DNA of 64,000 bases from the NCBI GenBank assembly GCA_902611405.1, contig CACLZL010000002.1, forward strand, positions 78,226-142,225, written 5' to 3'. Both the position numbers and the translations under genes were made by a program. Numbering within the stretch: position 1 is the first letter of the stretch; each line of letters starts with the position of its first letter. A model generated the notes under the pieces. The model had not been told where the DNA came from. It did no database searches and was given only the letters and a program-made list of their open reading frames with translations. Source of the stretch: an uncultured Pelagibacteraceae bacterium (lineage in GTDB: Bacteria > Pseudomonadota > Alphaproteobacteria > Pelagibacterales > Pelagibacteraceae). Below are positions 31,042 through 45,525 of the stretch, piece by piece.

Positions 31042-31392
31042 ATGGACAAAATTTCAGACTTAAAAGAAATTGTAATCAACACACTAGATCTCAATAAAGC
31101 TCAAGACATTGTAACTATTGATCTTAAAGACAAAAGTTCTATGGCTGATTACATGATCATAGCAAGTGGAACTTCATCTAGACATATTCAATCTTTATCA
31201 GAACAAGTTTTAGAAAAACTTAAAAATAACGGTATAAAAGACTCAAAAATTGAGGGTAAAGAAAGTGGAGAATGGAAACTTGTTGATGGGATTGATTTGA
31301 TTGTTCATATTTTTCACCCAGAAAAAAGAAAGTTTTATGAATTAGAGAAAATTTGGTCAGAGCTAATTCCAAAAGAAAAAGTGATGATATGA
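31042..31392 (+). CDS. rsfS: Ribosome silencing factor RsfS
   Basis: 'IVTIDLKDKSSMADYMIIASGTSSRHIQSLSEQV', 'GEWKLVDGIDLIVHIFHPEKRKFYELEKIW'. Confidence 0.95.
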   Translation: MDKISDLKEIVINTLDLNKAQDIVTIDLKDKSSMADYMIIASGTSSRHIQSLSEQVLEKLKNNGIKDSKIEGKESGEWKLVDGIDLIVHIFHPEKRKFYELEKIWSELIPKEKVMI

Positions 31393-32528
31393 AAAAAATT
31401 AAGTTTTTATTATTAATTTTTTTTTCCGTTTTTTACATAAATAAAACAGTTATTTCAGCTGAAATTGATATTTATAAAAAAATTGATCTCTTCGGTGAGG
31501 TTCTAGAAAAGATTAATAAAGAATATGTTGATGAGTTCAATCAATCTGAAAGTATGGACTCTGCTATCAATGGACTTTTACAATCCTTAGATCCTTATTC
31601 ATCCTACATGTCCCCTAAAATTTTTGATGAAATGCAAACAGAAACCAGTGGTAAGTTTGGTGGACTAGGAATTGAAGTTAGCATGGAGGCTGGTGTGGTA
31701 AAAGTAATTTCACCAATAGATGATACACCTGCATCCAGAGCTGGATTAAAAGCTGGTGACTATATAGTAAAAATAAATGATGTTCAGGTTCAAGGAAAAT
31801 CATTAAGTGAAGCTGTTGATTTAATGAGAGGACCTGTAGGTTCTGGAATAGAGTTAACAGTAAGACGTAGAGGTGAAAGAAAAGCGTTAACATTTAATAT
31901 CATAAGAGAAGTTATTCAGGTTCAATCTGTAAAATCTGAAATTATAGATGAAAATATTGGATATATCAGGCTTACTTCATTTAACGATAACAGTAGTGAT
32001 CAAATAGAAAAACAAATTAAAAAACTTAAAAAAAATAAAAACTTAAATTCATTTATTTTAGATTTAAGAAATAATCCTGGGGGTCTTTTGTCTCAAGCAA
32101 TAAAGATATCAGATTTTTTTCTGGAAAATGGAGAGATAGTTTCAACAAAAAGCAGAAAAAAATCTGAAAATAGAAAATGGTTTGCAAAAAAAGGAGATAT
32201 TACCGATGGAAAAACACTATTGGTTTTAATTAACTATGGTTCAGCATCTGCATCTGAAATTGTTGCTGGAGCTTTAAAGGATCACAAAAGAGCAATCATC
32301 GTTGGTGAAAATAGCTTTGGTAAAGGTTCTGTTCAATCAATTATTCCTTTAAAAAATCGTGGAGCTATAAGATTAACTGTCGCAAAATATTATCTTCCCT
32401 CTGGAAAATCTATTTCTGAAGTAGGTGTTAGACCAGATATTGAAGTAAATGAAGAAGGTGATGATTTTAGAATAAAAACTGACACTGATAATCAACTAAA
32501 CTACGCTATTAAGTTACTTAACGGATAA
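31389..32528 (+). CDS. ctpA: C-terminal processing peptidase (S41 family, PDZ)
   Basis: ATG at 31389 followed by signal-like peptide (KKIKFLLLIFFSVFYI); PDZ 'GLGIEVSMEAGVVKVISPIDDTPASRAGLKAGDYI', catalytic 'NYGSASASEIVAGALKDHKRAIIVGENSFGKGSVQ'. Confidence 0.95.
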   Translation: MKKIKFLLLIFFSVFYINKTVISAEIDIYKKIDLFGEVLEKINKEYVDEFNQSESMDSAINGLLQSLDPYSSYMSPKIFDEMQTETSGKFGGLGIEVSMEAGVVKVISPIDDTPASRAGLKAGDYIVKINDVQVQGKSLSEAVDLMRGPVGSGIELTVRRRGERKALTFNIIREVIQVQSVKSEIIDENIGYIRLTSFNDNSSDQIEKQIKKLKKNKNLNSFILDLRNNPGGLLSQAIKISDFFLENGEIVSTKSRKKSENRKWFAKKGDITDGKTLLVLINYGSASASEIVAGALKDHKRAIIVGENSFGKGSVQSIIPLKNRGAIRLTVAKYYLPSGKSISEVGVRPDIEVNEEGDDFRIKTDTDNQLNYAIKLLNG

Positions 32529-32529
32529 T

Positions 32530-33003
32530 ATGAATAAAAATTTTAAAGATTTACCACTGAGAAGTGGGGTCGGAATTGTGTTATTGAATAAAGAAAATAA
32601 AGTATTCGTAGCAAAAAGAATAGATAATCCTAAAAATTTTTGGCAAATGCCTCAGGGTGGTGTTGATGAGGGAGAGGATAATTTAAAAGCTGCATTTAGA
32701 GAACTAGAGGAAGAAACAAGTATCAAAAGCGTAGAACTTATAAAAGAATTAGATGGTACATTAACATATGATTTACCTGATAGATTACTAGGTATTATTT
32801 GGAAAGGTAGGTACAAAGGTCAGAAGCAAAAATGGTTTTTAATGCGATTTATTGGAAATGATAATGAGATAAATATTAATACATCTAATCCAGAATTTTT
32901 AGATTGGAAGTGGATTGACTTAGATTTAATTACCGATGTTGTAGTTGATTTTAAACATCATATTTATAAAGAGCTTAAAGAAAAAGTAAAAAAATTAATT
33001 TAG
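32530..33003 (+). CDS. rppH: RNA pyrophosphohydrolase (Nudix)
   Basis: 'LPLRSGVGIVLLNKENKVFVAKR', Nudix box 'GGVDEGEDNLKAAFRELEEETSI'. Confidence 0.93.
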   Translation: MNKNFKDLPLRSGVGIVLLNKENKVFVAKRIDNPKNFWQMPQGGVDEGEDNLKAAFRELEEETSIKSVELIKELDGTLTYDLPDRLLGIIWKGRYKGQKQKWFLMRFIGNDNEININTSNPEFLDWKWIDLDLITDVVVDFKHHIYKELKEKVKKLI

Positions 33004-33386
33004 AGTTTTTAAAACTTCAACTTTTTGGTCTGCTAAATACTTGGATTGATCATTTATATCAGTTTTATTAGCCTCTTCTTCTGCCTGTTTAAGTAAATCT
33101 TGTTGCTTTGATTTATCCATATCAGCAAGATTAAAAATTGTACTTGTTAAAATAGATAGATTGTTATTTTTGAACTCAACAATACCATCTTCAACATAGT
33201 AATTTTCATCACCTGATTTTGATAAAATCTTAATTATCCCAGGTTTCAAAAAGGAAATAATAGAAATATGATCCTTCAATATTCCCATCTCTCCTTCAAA
33301 AGCAGGTACCACAACTTCTGAAACATCATCTTTTACTAAAAAAGATTTTTCAGGATTTACTATTTCAACTTTAAACTCTTCGCTCA

Positions 33387-33387
<1 letters not shown>
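32995..33387 (-). CDS. atpC: F-type ATP synthase epsilon subunit
   Basis: 'FKVEIVNPEKSFLVKDDVSEVVVPAFEGEMGILKDHISII'; last gene of atpHAGDC. Confidence 0.95.
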
Positions 33388-35680
<2,293 letters not shown>

Positions 35681-35686
35681 AAATTA

Positions 35687-37222
35687 TTAAGATTTAAAAT
35701 TTCCTTTTAATTGAGTGATTACCTCAACAAGTAATTTTTCTTTATCTTCCTCAAGTTTTCCTGAAGTTAAAATTGACTCGATAATTTCAGGCTTATCTGA
35801 TTTACATTTTTCAATAATCTTGCTCTCAAATTCTGCAACATCTTTTAGATCAATATCGTCCAGATAACCTTTAACCCCGCAAAATACTGAAATAACTTGT
35901 TCTGCAACAGTCATAGGTGAATATTGTTTTTGTTTTAAAAGTTCAGTCAGTTTAGATCCTCTATTTAAAAGTTGCTGAGTAGATGCATCTAAATCAGATC
36001 CAAATTGAGCAAAAGCTGCCATTTCTCTATATTGTGCTAACTCTAGTTTCATTGAACCAGAAACTTTTTTCATCGCTTTAGTTTGAGCTGATGAACCAAC
36101 CCTAGATACTGATAAACCTACGTTAATTGCAGGTCTTATACCTTGGTTAAATAGTTCTGTTTCAAGGAAAATTTGTCCGTCTGTAATTGAAATAACGTTA
36201 GTTGGAATGAACGCGGATACGTCTCCACCTTGTGTTTCAATAATTGGCAGTGCAGTAAGTGATCCACCACCATGTTCGTCACTTAATTTAGCTGCTCTTT
36301 CAAGTAATCTACTATGAAGATAAAATACATCTCCAGGATAAGCCTCACGTCCCGGGGGTCTTCTTAATAGCAATGACATTTGTCTATAAGCAACTGCTTG
36401 TTTAGACAAATCATCATAAATTATTAACGCATGCATTCCGTTATCTCTAAAATACTCACCCATAGCACAACCTGTGTATGGTGCTAAGAATTGTAAAGGA
36501 GCAGAATCAGATGCAGTAGCAGCAACAATTGTTGTGTACTCCATAGCTCCAGCTTCTTCTAATGTTTTTTGAATTTGTCTTACTGTTGATCTTTTTTGTC
36601 CAACTGCAACGTATATACAATACAGTTTTTGTTTTTCATCACCAGATTCATTGATTTTTTTTTGATTAATAATTGCATCTACTGCAACTGCTGTTTTACC
36701 AGTTTGTCTATCACCAATAATTAATTCCCTTTGACCTCTTCCAATCGGAACTAGACTATCAATTGATTTAAGCCCAGTTTGCATTGGTTCACTAACTGAT
36801 TGACGCGGAATAATACCAGGTGCTTTAACTTCAACCCTACTTTTTTTAATTCCTTTATCTAATGGTCCTTTTCCATCAATAGGATTTCCTAAACCATCAA
36901 CTACTCTTCCTAATAATTCTTTTCCAACTGGAGTATCAACAATATTACCAGTTCTTTTTACTACATCCCCTTCTTTAACATTTCTGTCATCACCAAAAAT
37001 TACAACACCAACGTTTTCACTTTCTAAGTTTAAAGCCATACCTTTTGAACCATCTGCAAACTCTACCATTTCACCAGCTTGAACATTATCCAAACCATAA
37101 ATCCTGGCAATACCATCTCCAACTGATAAAACTTGACCAACTTCTGTGACTTCTGCTTTATCACCAAAATTTTTAATTTGTTCTTTTAATATTTTCGTAA
37201 CTTCTGAAGGATTTATTTCCAT
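35687..37222 (-). CDS. atpA: F-type ATP synthase alpha subunit
   Basis: '[28 protein letters not shown]', '[24 protein letters not shown]'. Confidence 0.99.
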   Translation of the reverse strand: MEINPSEVTKILKEQIKNFGDKAEVTEVGQVLSVGDGIARIYGLDNVQAGEMVEFADGSKGMALNLESENVGVVIFGDDRNVKEGDVVKRTGNIVDTPVGKELLGRVVDGLGNPIDGKGPLDKGIKKSRVEVKAPGIIPRQSVSEPMQTGLKSIDSLVPIGRGQRELIIGDRQTGKTAVAVDAIINQKKINESGDEKQKLYCIYVAVGQKRSTVRQIQKTLEEAGAMEYTTIVAATASDSAPLQFLAPYTGCAMGEYFRDNGMHALIIYDDLSKQAVAYRQMSLLLRRPPGREAYPGDVFYLHSRLLERAAKLSDEHGGGSLTALPIIETQGGDVSAFIPTNVISITDGQIFLETELFNQGIRPAINVGLSVSRVGSSAQTKAMKKVSGSMKLELAQYREMAAFAQFGSDLDASTQQLLNRGSKLTELLKQKQYSPMTVAEQVISVFCGVKGYLDDIDLKDVAEFESKIIEKCKSDKPEIIESILTSGKLEEDKEKLLVEVITQLKGNFKS

Positions 37223-37780
37223 TTATGCCTCTATCATTCTATTTTCGATTTGTTGTAATTTATTTTTAATTGAGTTATCGACCATAGTACTTCCTACTTG
37301 TACTACCAAACCTCCTATTAAACTTTCATCATGTTTGTAGTTTAATTTTATTTTTGAGCTAAAATTTTTTGTTAACTCCTCTGTAATTTTTGCAATTTCT
37401 TCATTAGATAATTGTTTTGCTGATTTTAATTCTGCCTTAAGTTCACCTCTTTTTCTTGAGCAAATTTCAATAAAGCTTTTAAGGATACGTTCAATAAAAA
37501 AGAAACGTCTTTTTTGAATTAAGAAACTTAAAAAATTTTTAAATAAAGACTCAAATTTATTATTTTCAGAGATTGTGTTGATTACTTTTAATAAATCTTC
37601 TTGGCTTGTAGTTGGATCTTTAATCAAATTAGAAAAATCTTCACTTTGATCAATTAAATTAAGAATAGATGAAGACTGATCTTCGATCTGACTCAAAAGA
37701 TTGTTTTCCTCTGAAAGTTCAAAAAGCGCAAGAGAGTACCTTTCAGCTGAAGTTATTGAAAATCCGGTGTCTTTACTCAA
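37223..37780 (-). CDS. atpH: F-type ATP synthase delta subunit
   Basis: 'SAERYSLALFELSEENN', C-term 'DESLIGGLVVQVGSTMVDNSIKNKLQQIENRM'; TTG start with upstream GAGG. Confidence 0.95.
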   Translation of the reverse strand: MSKDTGFSITSAERYSLALFELSEENNLLSQIEDQSSSILNLIDQSEDFSNLIKDPTTSQEDLLKVINTISENNKFESLFKNFLSFLIQKRRFFFIERILKSFIEICSRKRGELKAELKSAKQLSNEEIAKITEELTKNFSSKIKLNYKHDESLIGGLVVQVGSTMVDNSIKNKLQQIENRMIEA

Positions 37781-37863
37781 CTTGGTTCCTCTATAATGTT
37801 GATGATTATTTAAAAATCACGCCCTGAATAGCATATGACCCTTATGTCTTCAAGTAGCGGATT

Positions 37864-37888
37864 CCTAAAAAAGGCCTCTTTTTTAAGG
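37864..37888. terminator. Intrinsic terminator-like hairpin between priA and atpH
   Basis: CCTAAAAAAG (37864-37873) / CTTTTTTAAGG (37878-37888), near-perfect stem with short loop, directly downstream of the priA stop on the minus strand. Confidence 0.55.
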
Positions 37889-39844
37889 TTAATTGAAGTT
37901 AATTGGGTCAACATCAACTGAAAGTTTTATTCCGGAAGAAAATTTATATTTTGGAATAATTTTGGCAAGAGAGCTTTGTAGTTTCATAGATTTTAAGCCT
38001 CTAATTAAAAATCTAATTCTAAATTTTCTCTTTAATCTAAATAGTGGAGCATTCACTGGCCCTAATATTTTCCCTTGAATTTTATTTTCAATAAAATTTT
38101 TAAAATTAATAGCTTCTTTTTCTAATTTAATTTCATTGTCTCCAGTTAAGATTAAAGAAATAAATCTTTGAAATGGTGGTAGTTTATTTTTTTTCCTTAT
38201 CTCAAGTTCTCTTTCTAAAAAAATATCTGGATTTTTACATGTAATTTCTGAAATCATCTTAGTATTATTTTCATAGGTTTGAAAATATACGGTTGCTGGT
38301 TTTCCGGTTCTTCCTGCACGTCCTGAAAGTTGATGATAAAGCTGCAAATTTTTTTCAGCACCTCTTAAATCATGTCCTTGAGATGAAAGATCGATATCAA
38401 CAACTACAATGCAATTTAAGCTTGGAAAATGAAAACCTTTTGAAATTAATTGGGTTCCAACTAAAATATGTGTTTCGTTATTTATAATTTTATCTATTTT
38501 TTCTTTAGAATCTTTTTTACTCATTGTGTCACTTGAAAAAATCTCTATTTTTTTTCCAGGAAATTTTCTTTTTACCTCTTCTGAAATTCTCTCAACACCA
38601 GGACCACTAAAAATAAATTCACAATTACCTTCTTTTGTACAATTTCGTTTAAGATCAGATTTGTATCCACAGTAATGGCATAACAAGTTATTTTTATTTT
38701 TATGATAAACTAGATTGATACTACAATTTGGACATGTAAAACTTGTAAAACACTTATTACATAAAACATTTGGAGAAAAACCTCTTCTATTTAAAAAAAA
38801 TAAAACTTGATCTTTTTTTTCCAAATGTAAATTAACTTTTTTAATAATTTTATTTGATAGCCATGATTGTTTTTCAAGTTTTGTATTATTTAAATTAATA
38901 ATTTCATAATTAGGTAATGCTGCGTTTCGATATCTTTCATTTAATCTAGAAACCTCATATTTACCTTTTTTAATATTTTCAAAAGTTTCTATAGAAGGAA
39001 CAGCAGTAATCAAATTGATTGGAATATTTTCAAAGGATGCTCTAGAAATTGCCATATCACGAGCATTGTAGGTTATACCTTCATCTTGTTTAAATGATTG
39101 ATCATGTTCCTCATCAACAATTATCATTCCTAATTTTTTAAATGGTAAAAATAATGAAGACCTTGCACCAATAATTATTTTTATTTTACCGTTAGAAACA
39201 CCACTCCAAATTAATTCTTTCTTTTTTTTTGAAATACCCGAATGCCAAACTGCAGGTTTAAAACCAAAATATTCTAAAAATTTTTGTTCAAACTGACTAG
39301 TTAGACCTATTTCTGGTAATAAAATTAATCCTTGAAAACCCTTCTCTATCAGTGGTTTTAACGCTTCAAAATAAACTAAAGTTTTACCTGATCCAGTAGT
39401 ACCTTGCAAAACATGAACCCTAAATTTTTTATTTGAAATATTCATTTTTTTTAGAGAATTATTTTGATCATTAGATAGCTTGATTAAGTTTTGTTTAATT
39501 TTGCTATCAAATATTTGATAAAGTTGAGTTTCTTTGTTCTCTACCGCATTACTACTTAAAAGTACTAACTTTAGTGCCATACCTTTTGGGATAAGATTGT
39601 ATTCTGCAAACCAATTTAAAAAATTTATTGTATTTTTTTTTAATGGAGTAACGTCTAATTTCTTGATTACATTTTTAGTCTTAAAATTTTTATTGTTATT
39701 TTTTTCAAATTCGTCCCAAACGACACCAGTAATTTTTGATTTTCCAAAAGGTACCATTACATAATCACCAACTTTAAGATTTAAACTACTTTCATAAGTA
39801 AATGGATGATTAAAAATATTTGGTACAAGAATCGGATATTTCAT
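37889..39844 (-). CDS. priA: Primosomal protein N' (replication restart helicase)
   Basis: 'LQGTTGSGKTLVYFEALKPLI', 'IIVDEEHDQSFKQDEG', zinc-binding CxxC pairs 'CNKCFTSFTCPNC..LLCHYCGY'. Confidence 0.96.
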   Translation of the reverse strand: MKYPILVPNIFNHPFTYESSLNLKVGDYVMVPFGKSKITGVVWDEFEKNNNKNFKTKNVIKKLDVTPLKKNTINFLNWFAEYNLIPKGMALKLVLLSSNAVENKETQLYQIFDSKIKQNLIKLSNDQNNSLKKMNISNKKFRVHVLQGTTGSGKTLVYFEALKPLIEKGFQGLILLPEIGLTSQFEQKFLEYFGFKPAVWHSGISKKKKELIWSGVSNGKIKIIIGARSSLFLPFKKLGMIIVDEEHDQSFKQDEGITYNARDMAISRASFENIPINLITAVPSIETFENIKKGKYEVSRLNERYRNAALPNYEIINLNNTKLEKQSWLSNKIIKKVNLHLEKKDQVLFFLNRRGFSPNVLCNKCFTSFTCPNCSINLVYHKNKNNLLCHYCGYKSDLKRNCTKEGNCEFIFSGPGVERISEEVKRKFPGKKIEIFSSDTMSKKDSKEKIDKIINNETHILVGTQLISKGFHFPSLNCIVVVDIDLSSQGHDLRGAEKNLQLYHQLSGRAGRTGKPATVYFQTYENNTKMISEITCKNPDIFLERELEIRKKNKLPPFQRFISLILTGDNEIKLEKEAINFKNFIENKIQGKILGPVNAPLFRLKRKFRIRFLIRGLKSMKLQSSLAKIIPKYKFSSGIKLSVDVDPINFN

Positions 39845-39866
39845 ATTTTTATAATATGAAAAAAAA

Positions 39867-41267
39867 TTAAGAGTGTATTGCTCTTTTATCTACTGATAAT
39901 GCGGCTTCTTTAACCGCTTCAGAAAACGTTGGATGGGCATGACAAGTTCGGGCGATATCTTCTGAACTTGCACCAAATTCCATTGCAACACCGATCTCTG
40001 CAATTAATTCTCCTGCATGAGGTCCAATTATATGTGCACCTAATACTTTATCTGTTTGCTCATCAGCTAAAATTTTAACAAAACCTTCTGCATCATCTAT
40101 GGCCTTAGCTCTTGAATTAGCCATAAACGAAAATTTCCCTACTTTATATTTTTTATTTAATTCTTTTAATTGTTCCTCAGTTTTACCGATTGATGCTACT
40201 TCTGGTGTTGTATAAACTACTCCTGGGATTGTATCGTAATTTACATGTCCAGATTGACCAACTATGTTTTCTGCAACTGCTATACCTTCGTCCTCTGCTT
40301 TATGTGCAAGCATTGGACCAACAATTACATCGCCTATTGCATAAATATTTTCAACGTTAGTCTTAAAAAATTTATCAGTTTTAATTCTATTTTTTTCATC
40401 AAGATCTACTCCTACAGACTCTAAATTTAAACCATCTGTATTAGGTTTTCTCCCAACAGAAATCAAAACAATATCACACTCAAAATTATTTTTATTACCA
40501 TCTTTATCTACTGTTGAAACCATTACACCTGCTGCATTTTTTTTAATTGTTTCAACTTTATTTTGCATATTGAATTTAATTCCCTGTTTTTTTAAAATTT
40601 TCATAAATTCTGAAGAGATTTCTTTATCCATTCCAGGTGTAATATGATCTAAAAATTCAACAACTTGCACCTCTGCTCCAAGTCTTGACCATACAGATCC
40701 CATCTCCAATCCTATATAGCCTCCTCCTACAACTACCATTTTCTGTGGTACCTTTTCTAATTTTAAAGCACCTGTTGATGAAACAATTGTTTTCTCATCT
40801 ATTTCTATTCCTGGTAACGAAACTGGAACTGACCCTGTTGCAATAACTGTTTTTTCTGTTTGGATTATAGTCTTTTTATTTTTATCATCTTTTATTAAAA
40901 TTTCATTTTTAGATTTAAAACTTCCGTGTCCTTTGAAGTAAGTAACTTTGTTTTTTTTCAAAAGAAATTCAACACCTTTTGTAAGAACTGTCACAGCTTT
41001 ATCTTTGCTTTTCATCATTTTGTCTAAATTTAATTTTACTTCACCAACTTCAATACCTTTTTTTTCTAAGCTTTTTACTTTGTGAAATTCTTCGGACAGA
41101 TTAAGTAAGCTTTTTGATGGGATACAGCCAATATTTAAACAAGTACCTCCCAAAGAACCTCTAGATTCTATACATGCAGTTTTTAATCCTAATTGTGCAA
41201 GTCTGATTGCGCACACATAACCACCAGGTCCACCTCCAATAACTACAGCTTGAAATTTTTCTGACAT
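39867..41267 (-). CDS. lpdA: Dihydrolipoyl dehydrogenase
   Basis: 'VIGGGPGGYVCAIRLAQLG', 'GGTCLNIGCIPSKSLL', 'YAIGDVIVGPMLAHKAEDEG'. Confidence 0.98.
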   Translation of the reverse strand: MSEKFQAVVIGGGPGGYVCAIRLAQLGLKTACIESRGSLGGTCLNIGCIPSKSLLNLSEEFHKVKSLEKKGIEVGEVKLNLDKMMKSKDKAVTVLTKGVEFLLKKNKVTYFKGHGSFKSKNEILIKDDKNKKTIIQTEKTVIATGSVPVSLPGIEIDEKTIVSSTGALKLEKVPQKMVVVGGGYIGLEMGSVWSRLGAEVQVVEFLDHITPGMDKEISSEFMKILKKQGIKFNMQNKVETIKKNAAGVMVSTVDKDGNKNNFECDIVLISVGRKPNTDGLNLESVGVDLDEKNRIKTDKFFKTNVENIYAIGDVIVGPMLAHKAEDEGIAVAENIVGQSGHVNYDTIPGVVYTTPEVASIGKTEEQLKELNKKYKVGKFSFMANSRAKAIDDAEGFVKILADEQTDKVLGAHIIGPHAGELIAEIGVAMEFGASSEDIARTCHAHPTFSEAVKEAALSVDKRAIHS

Positions 41268-42566
41268 TTAAATATCTAAAAACAACCTTCTAGGGTCTTC
41301 TAAGTTTTCTTTAATCATTTTAAGGAAAGATACAGATTCTTTTCCATCAATAATTCTGTGATCGTATGATAATGCTAAATACATAATTGGTCTTATTTTG
41401 ATTTCACCATCTATAACAACAGGTCTTTCTACTATATTATGCATACCTAACACTCCTGATTGAGGTAAATTTAGTATTGGAGTTGAAAGCATAGACCCAT
41501 ACACACCTCCATTACTTATTGTAAATGTTCCTCCCTGAAGATCTTCAATAGTTAACTTTCCATCTCTAGCTTTTTCTGAAATTTCTTTAATATTTTTTTC
41601 TATATCAGCAAAAGATAATTCATCTGCATTTCTTAAAACTGGAACAACTAAGCCTTTATCTGTTCCTACAGCAAAACTAATATTGTAATAGTTTTTATAT
41701 ATTATCTCATCACCATCGATTTCGGCATTCACAGCAGGGAAATTTTTTAAAGCAACTACACATGCTTTTACAAAGAAAGACATAAATCCTAATTTTATTC
41801 CATAACGAGATTGAAAATCCTCTTGATTTTCTTTCCTCATTTCCATTACACTACTCATATCAATCTCGTTAAATGTTGTTAAAAGGGCGGCATTCTCTTG
41901 AGCTTGCTTTAATCTTTTTGCAATAGTTTGTCTTAACCTAGTCATTTTAATTCGTTCTTCTTCACCGTATTGAATTTTTCTCTCTGATGGTTTTGGATTT
42001 GCTCCCATTAAACTTATTAAATCTCCTTTTAAAACTCTTCCATCTTTTCCCGAACCTTGAATTGAATTAATATCAATATTATTTTCAACAACGATTTTTC
42101 TTACAGCAGGAGACAAAGTTGGGTTAACATCTCTTATTGGAGCAACATCTGGTTTAACTTCCTCAGTTAAAACCAATGGTTCTTCATTGGATTTTTTGAT
42201 TTCTTTTTCTTCAAAAATTTTTGGCTCTTTTTTACTGGCGTCTAATTTTATTACATTGCTTTCTTTAATAATAATTTTATCTTTCTTGATGTCCTCTCTC
42301 TTAAAAGGTTGGTTTTTTGCTACTCCACCTTCTTCAGATACAGAACCTAATAATGCTCCTACTTCAACTACTGAACCATCTTTTGAATTTATCTCAATTA
42401 ATACTCCAGAAATTGGAGATGGAACCTCTAAATTTACTTTATCTGTCTCAAGTTCAACAATTGGCTCATCTACTTCAACTGTATCACCTGGACTTTTAAG
42501 CCATTTTGCAACAGTTGCTTCTGTTATACTTTCGCCAAGAACTGGAACTACTATTTTTTCACTCAT
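41268..42566 (-). CDS. sucB: 2-oxoglutarate dehydrogenase E2 (dihydrolipoyl succinyltransferase)
   Basis: Lipoyl domain '[15 protein letters not shown]', E3-binding region, catalytic '[13 protein letters not shown]'; adjacent sucA. Confidence 0.97.
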   Translation of the reverse strand: MSEKIVVPVLGESITEATVAKWLKSPGDTVEVDEPIVELETDKVNLEVPSPISGVLIEINSKDGSVVEVGALLGSVSEEGGVAKNQPFKREDIKKDKIIIKESNVIKLDASKKEPKIFEEKEIKKSNEEPLVLTEEVKPDVAPIRDVNPTLSPAVRKIVVENNIDINSIQGSGKDGRVLKGDLISLMGANPKPSERKIQYGEEERIKMTRLRQTIAKRLKQAQENAALLTTFNEIDMSSVMEMRKENQEDFQSRYGIKLGFMSFFVKACVVALKNFPAVNAEIDGDEIIYKNYYNISFAVGTDKGLVVPVLRNADELSFADIEKNIKEISEKARDGKLTIEDLQGGTFTISNGGVYGSMLSTPILNLPQSGVLGMHNIVERPVVIDGEIKIRPIMYLALSYDHRIIDGKESVSFLKMIKENLEDPRRLFLDI

Positions 42567-42571
42567 TATAA

Positions 42572-45490
42572 TTAATCAAATACCTTTTTAATTATTTCTT
42601 GTTGTTGAGAATTGTGCCTTTTGGCATATCCTGTTGCAGGAGTAGCGTCTGGGCTTCTTCCTATATAAGAAATTTTGTTATTATTAGCCTTAATAGTGTC
42701 TAATGTCCATTGGATATAATCCCTAACTGAAAACCAGGCACCCATATTTTTTGGTTCCTCTTGGCACCAGAAAAATTTAGCATTTTTAGCATATGGTTTT
42801 AACTCCTTAACCAAAGCTTTTGCTGGGAATGGATACAATTGTTCAATTCTATACATCACCACATCATTTCTTTTGAGCTTTTCTCTAGCATCTAACAAAT
42901 CAAAATATACCTTTCCAGAACAAAGAATTACTTTTTTAATCTTTGAACTTTCTTTAAGTTTAACAAATCCTGTAGACTTGGGATCAATTGCATGATCCCA
43001 CAATACTCTATGGAAAGTATTTTTTTTATTAAAATCTTCTAAATTAGAAACACAATACTTATTTCTTAACAATGATTTTGGTGTCATTATGATTAGCGGC
43101 TTTCTGAAACTCCTGTGCATTTGTCTTCTTAAAGCATGAAAATAATTTGCTGGAGTTGTACAGTTCATTACTTGCATATTATCGTTTGAGCATAGTTGTA
43201 AAAATCTTTCTAGCCTTGCTGATGAATGTTCTGGTCCTTGCCCTTCATATCCATGAGGCAACAACATCACTATACCAGATGCTCTATTCCACTTTCTCTC
43301 ACCAGATGCAATAAATTGATCAATTACTACTTGAGCACCATTAGCAAAGTCACCAAATTGTGCTTCCCAAAGAGTAAGTGTGTTTGGCTCTACTAGACTA
43401 TAACCATATTCAAAGCCCAAAACTGCAAGTTCAGACAAAAAACTATCTACTACTTCGAATTGATTTTGATTTTTAGAAATATTATTAAGAGGAATGTACC
43501 TAGAATTATCTATTTGATTTCTCAACACAGAATGTCGTTGACTAAATGTTCCTCTTCCAGAATCTTGACCTACAAGCCTAACTGGATATCCCTCTTCTAG
43601 CAAAGATCCAAAAGCAAGAGCTTCTGCTGAAGACCAATCAATTCCAGTACCTTTTTCGATACTTTCTTTTCTAGCATTGAATATTTTGGAGATAGTCTTA
43701 TGAATATTTTTTTCCTCAGGAATACTATTTATTTTATCTGAAATTATTTTTAATTTATTTTCGTCGAAACCTGTTATACCCCTTTTATCTTTACCTCTTT
43801 CTGGTTTATATCTTGACCATGTTCCCTCGAACCATTCTATTTTAGGTTTATAATCTTTTGCACTTTTGTATTGTTCATCAAGTAAATCTTTAAATGATTT
43901 AACATTTTGATTTAATAATTCTTCAGTTATAGATTTTTCGTTTACTAATTTATTTCCATAAATTTTGTAAACACTGGGATGAGATCTAATTTTTTTATAC
44001 ATTAAAGGTTGAGTAAATGAAGGCTCATCTCCCTCATTATGTCCAAATCTTCTATAGCAAATTAAATCTACTACAACGTCTCTATTAAATTTTAATCGAA
44101 ATTCTGTTGCTATTCTGGTCGCATAAACAACTGCTTCTGGATCATCTCCATTAACATGAAGAATTGGTGCCTCTACCATTTTCGCAACATCAGATGGATA
44201 AGGTGAAGACCTAGCAAATCTTGGACTAGTAGTAAATCCTATCTGATTATTAACAATAATATGAATTGTTCCCCCAGTATTGTGTCCTGGTAGTCCAGAC
44301 ATTGCAAAACATTCTGCCACAACTCCTTGGCCTGCAAAAGCTGCATCTCCATGAATAAGAATAGGTATAACTTTATTTCTTTCACGGTCTTTGTGGAAAA
44401 ATTGTTTGGCTCTTGTTTGTCCTAAAACAACTGGGTTAACAGCTTCTAAATGGGAAGGATTGTCTGTTAAACTTACATGTACAGAGTTTCCATCAAATTC
44501 CCTATCTGATGATGCTCCAAGATGATATTTTACATCTCCAGCGCCATCTTCAGTATCAGAACTAAACTCCCCAGCAAATTCATTAAAAATTCTTTTGTAT
44601 GATTTTTGTAAAACATTTGCCAAAACATTAAGTCTACCTCTATGCGACATGCCTATTTTAACTTCTTTAATATTATTCTGACCACCAATTTTTATTATTT
44701 GTTCAAGTGCAGGTATTAAACTTTCACCACCATCTAAACCAAACCTTTTTGTTCCTACATACTTTGTAGCTAAAAATTTTTCAAATCCTTCTGCCTGTAC
44801 CAATTTATTTAAAATTGCCTCTTTACCATTTTTTGTAAATTTAAGCGCATTTTTATCTTGCTCTATCCTGTCCCTAAACCACTTTCTTTCATCTGGGTTT
44901 GAAATATGCATGAACTCATAACCTATTTTTCCACAGTAGGTTTTCTTCATAAACTTAAGTATTTCTCTTATATTTGCATATTTACGATTGATTACACCGT
45001 TTAGAAAAATTTTCTTATCGTAATTTTCTTTTTTAAAACCGTAGAAATCTGGATGAAGCTCATCTAGATATTCTGACTCTCTCATTTCTAAAGGATCAAG
45101 ATCCGCTAATAAATGTCCTCTTAGTCTATATGCTCTAATTAATGCTACAGCACTAATAGAATCTTTATTTGAGTCAGCAAGTAATTGAAAATTAAATTTT
45201 TCTGAAGTATCTAATTTGACATTATTAAAATCATTTTTATCTTGTTCTTCTATTTTTTTTTGTAATTCATCAATATCAATCTTTTTTTTAGTAGGTCCCC
45301 ATGATGGACCATTAATTTCTTTTGCTATAACATTCAATTCTTCACCAATTCCCTCAAAATAATTTGCCCAACTTTCTGGAAGATCTGCATCTTTATTCAC
45401 AAACTTTAAATACATCTCTTCTATGAACGCACTATTAGACTTATTTAAAAATGAAGTTTTTTCGAAATTAAGATTTTTTGATGAAGACAT
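42572..45490 (-). CDS. sucA: 2-oxoglutarate dehydrogenase E1
   Basis: '[15 protein letters not shown]', '[14 protein letters not shown]', '[28 protein letters not shown]'. Confidence 0.98.
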   Translation of the reverse strand: MSSSKNLNFEKTSFLNKSNSAFIEEMYLKFVNKDADLPESWANYFEGIGEELNVIAKEINGPSWGPTKKKIDIDELQKKIEEQDKNDFNNVKLDTSEKFNFQLLADSNKDSISAVALIRAYRLRGHLLADLDPLEMRESEYLDELHPDFYGFKKENYDKKIFLNGVINRKYANIREILKFMKKTYCGKIGYEFMHISNPDERKWFRDRIEQDKNALKFTKNGKEAILNKLVQAEGFEKFLATKYVGTKRFGLDGGESLIPALEQIIKIGGQNNIKEVKIGMSHRGRLNVLANVLQKSYKRIFNEFAGEFSSDTEDGAGDVKYHLGASSDREFDGNSVHVSLTDNPSHLEAVNPVVLGQTRAKQFFHKDRERNKVIPILIHGDAAFAGQGVVAECFAMSGLPGHNTGGTIHIIVNNQIGFTTSPRFARSSPYPSDVAKMVEAPILHVNGDDPEAVVYATRIATEFRLKFNRDVVVDLICYRRFGHNEGDEPSFTQPLMYKKIRSHPSVYKIYGNKLVNEKSITEELLNQNVKSFKDLLDEQYKSAKDYKPKIEWFEGTWSRYKPERGKDKRGITGFDENKLKIISDKINSIPEEKNIHKTISKIFNARKESIEKGTGIDWSSAEALAFGSLLEEGYPVRLVGQDSGRGTFSQRHSVLRNQIDNSRYIPLNNISKNQNQFEVVDSFLSELAVLGFEYGYSLVEPNTLTLWEAQFGDFANGAQVVIDQFIASGERKWNRASGIVMLLPHGYEGQGPEHSSARLERFLQLCSNDNMQVMNCTTPANYFHALRRQMHRSFRKPLIIMTPKSLLRNKYCVSNLEDFNKKNTFHRVLWDHAIDPKSTGFVKLKESSKIKKVILCSGKVYFDLLDAREKLKRNDVVMYRIEQLYPFPAKALVKELKPYAKNAKFFWCQEEPKNMGAWFSVRDYIQWTLDTIKANNNKISYIGRSPDATPATGYAKRHNSQQQEIIKKVFD

Positions 45491-45525
45491 CTTTTTTATT
45501 TAATATATCCCTCTAATATTATTTT

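Noticed and set aside
31678-31893. 71-aa Leu/His-rich minus-strand ORF
   Set aside because: Antisense to the ctpA PDZ region; composition arises from the reverse frame.
42187-42591. 134-aa plus-strand ORF (and the nested 42317-42499 Leu-rich ORF)
   Set aside because: Antisense to sucB; shadow of the lipoyl/linker coding sequence.
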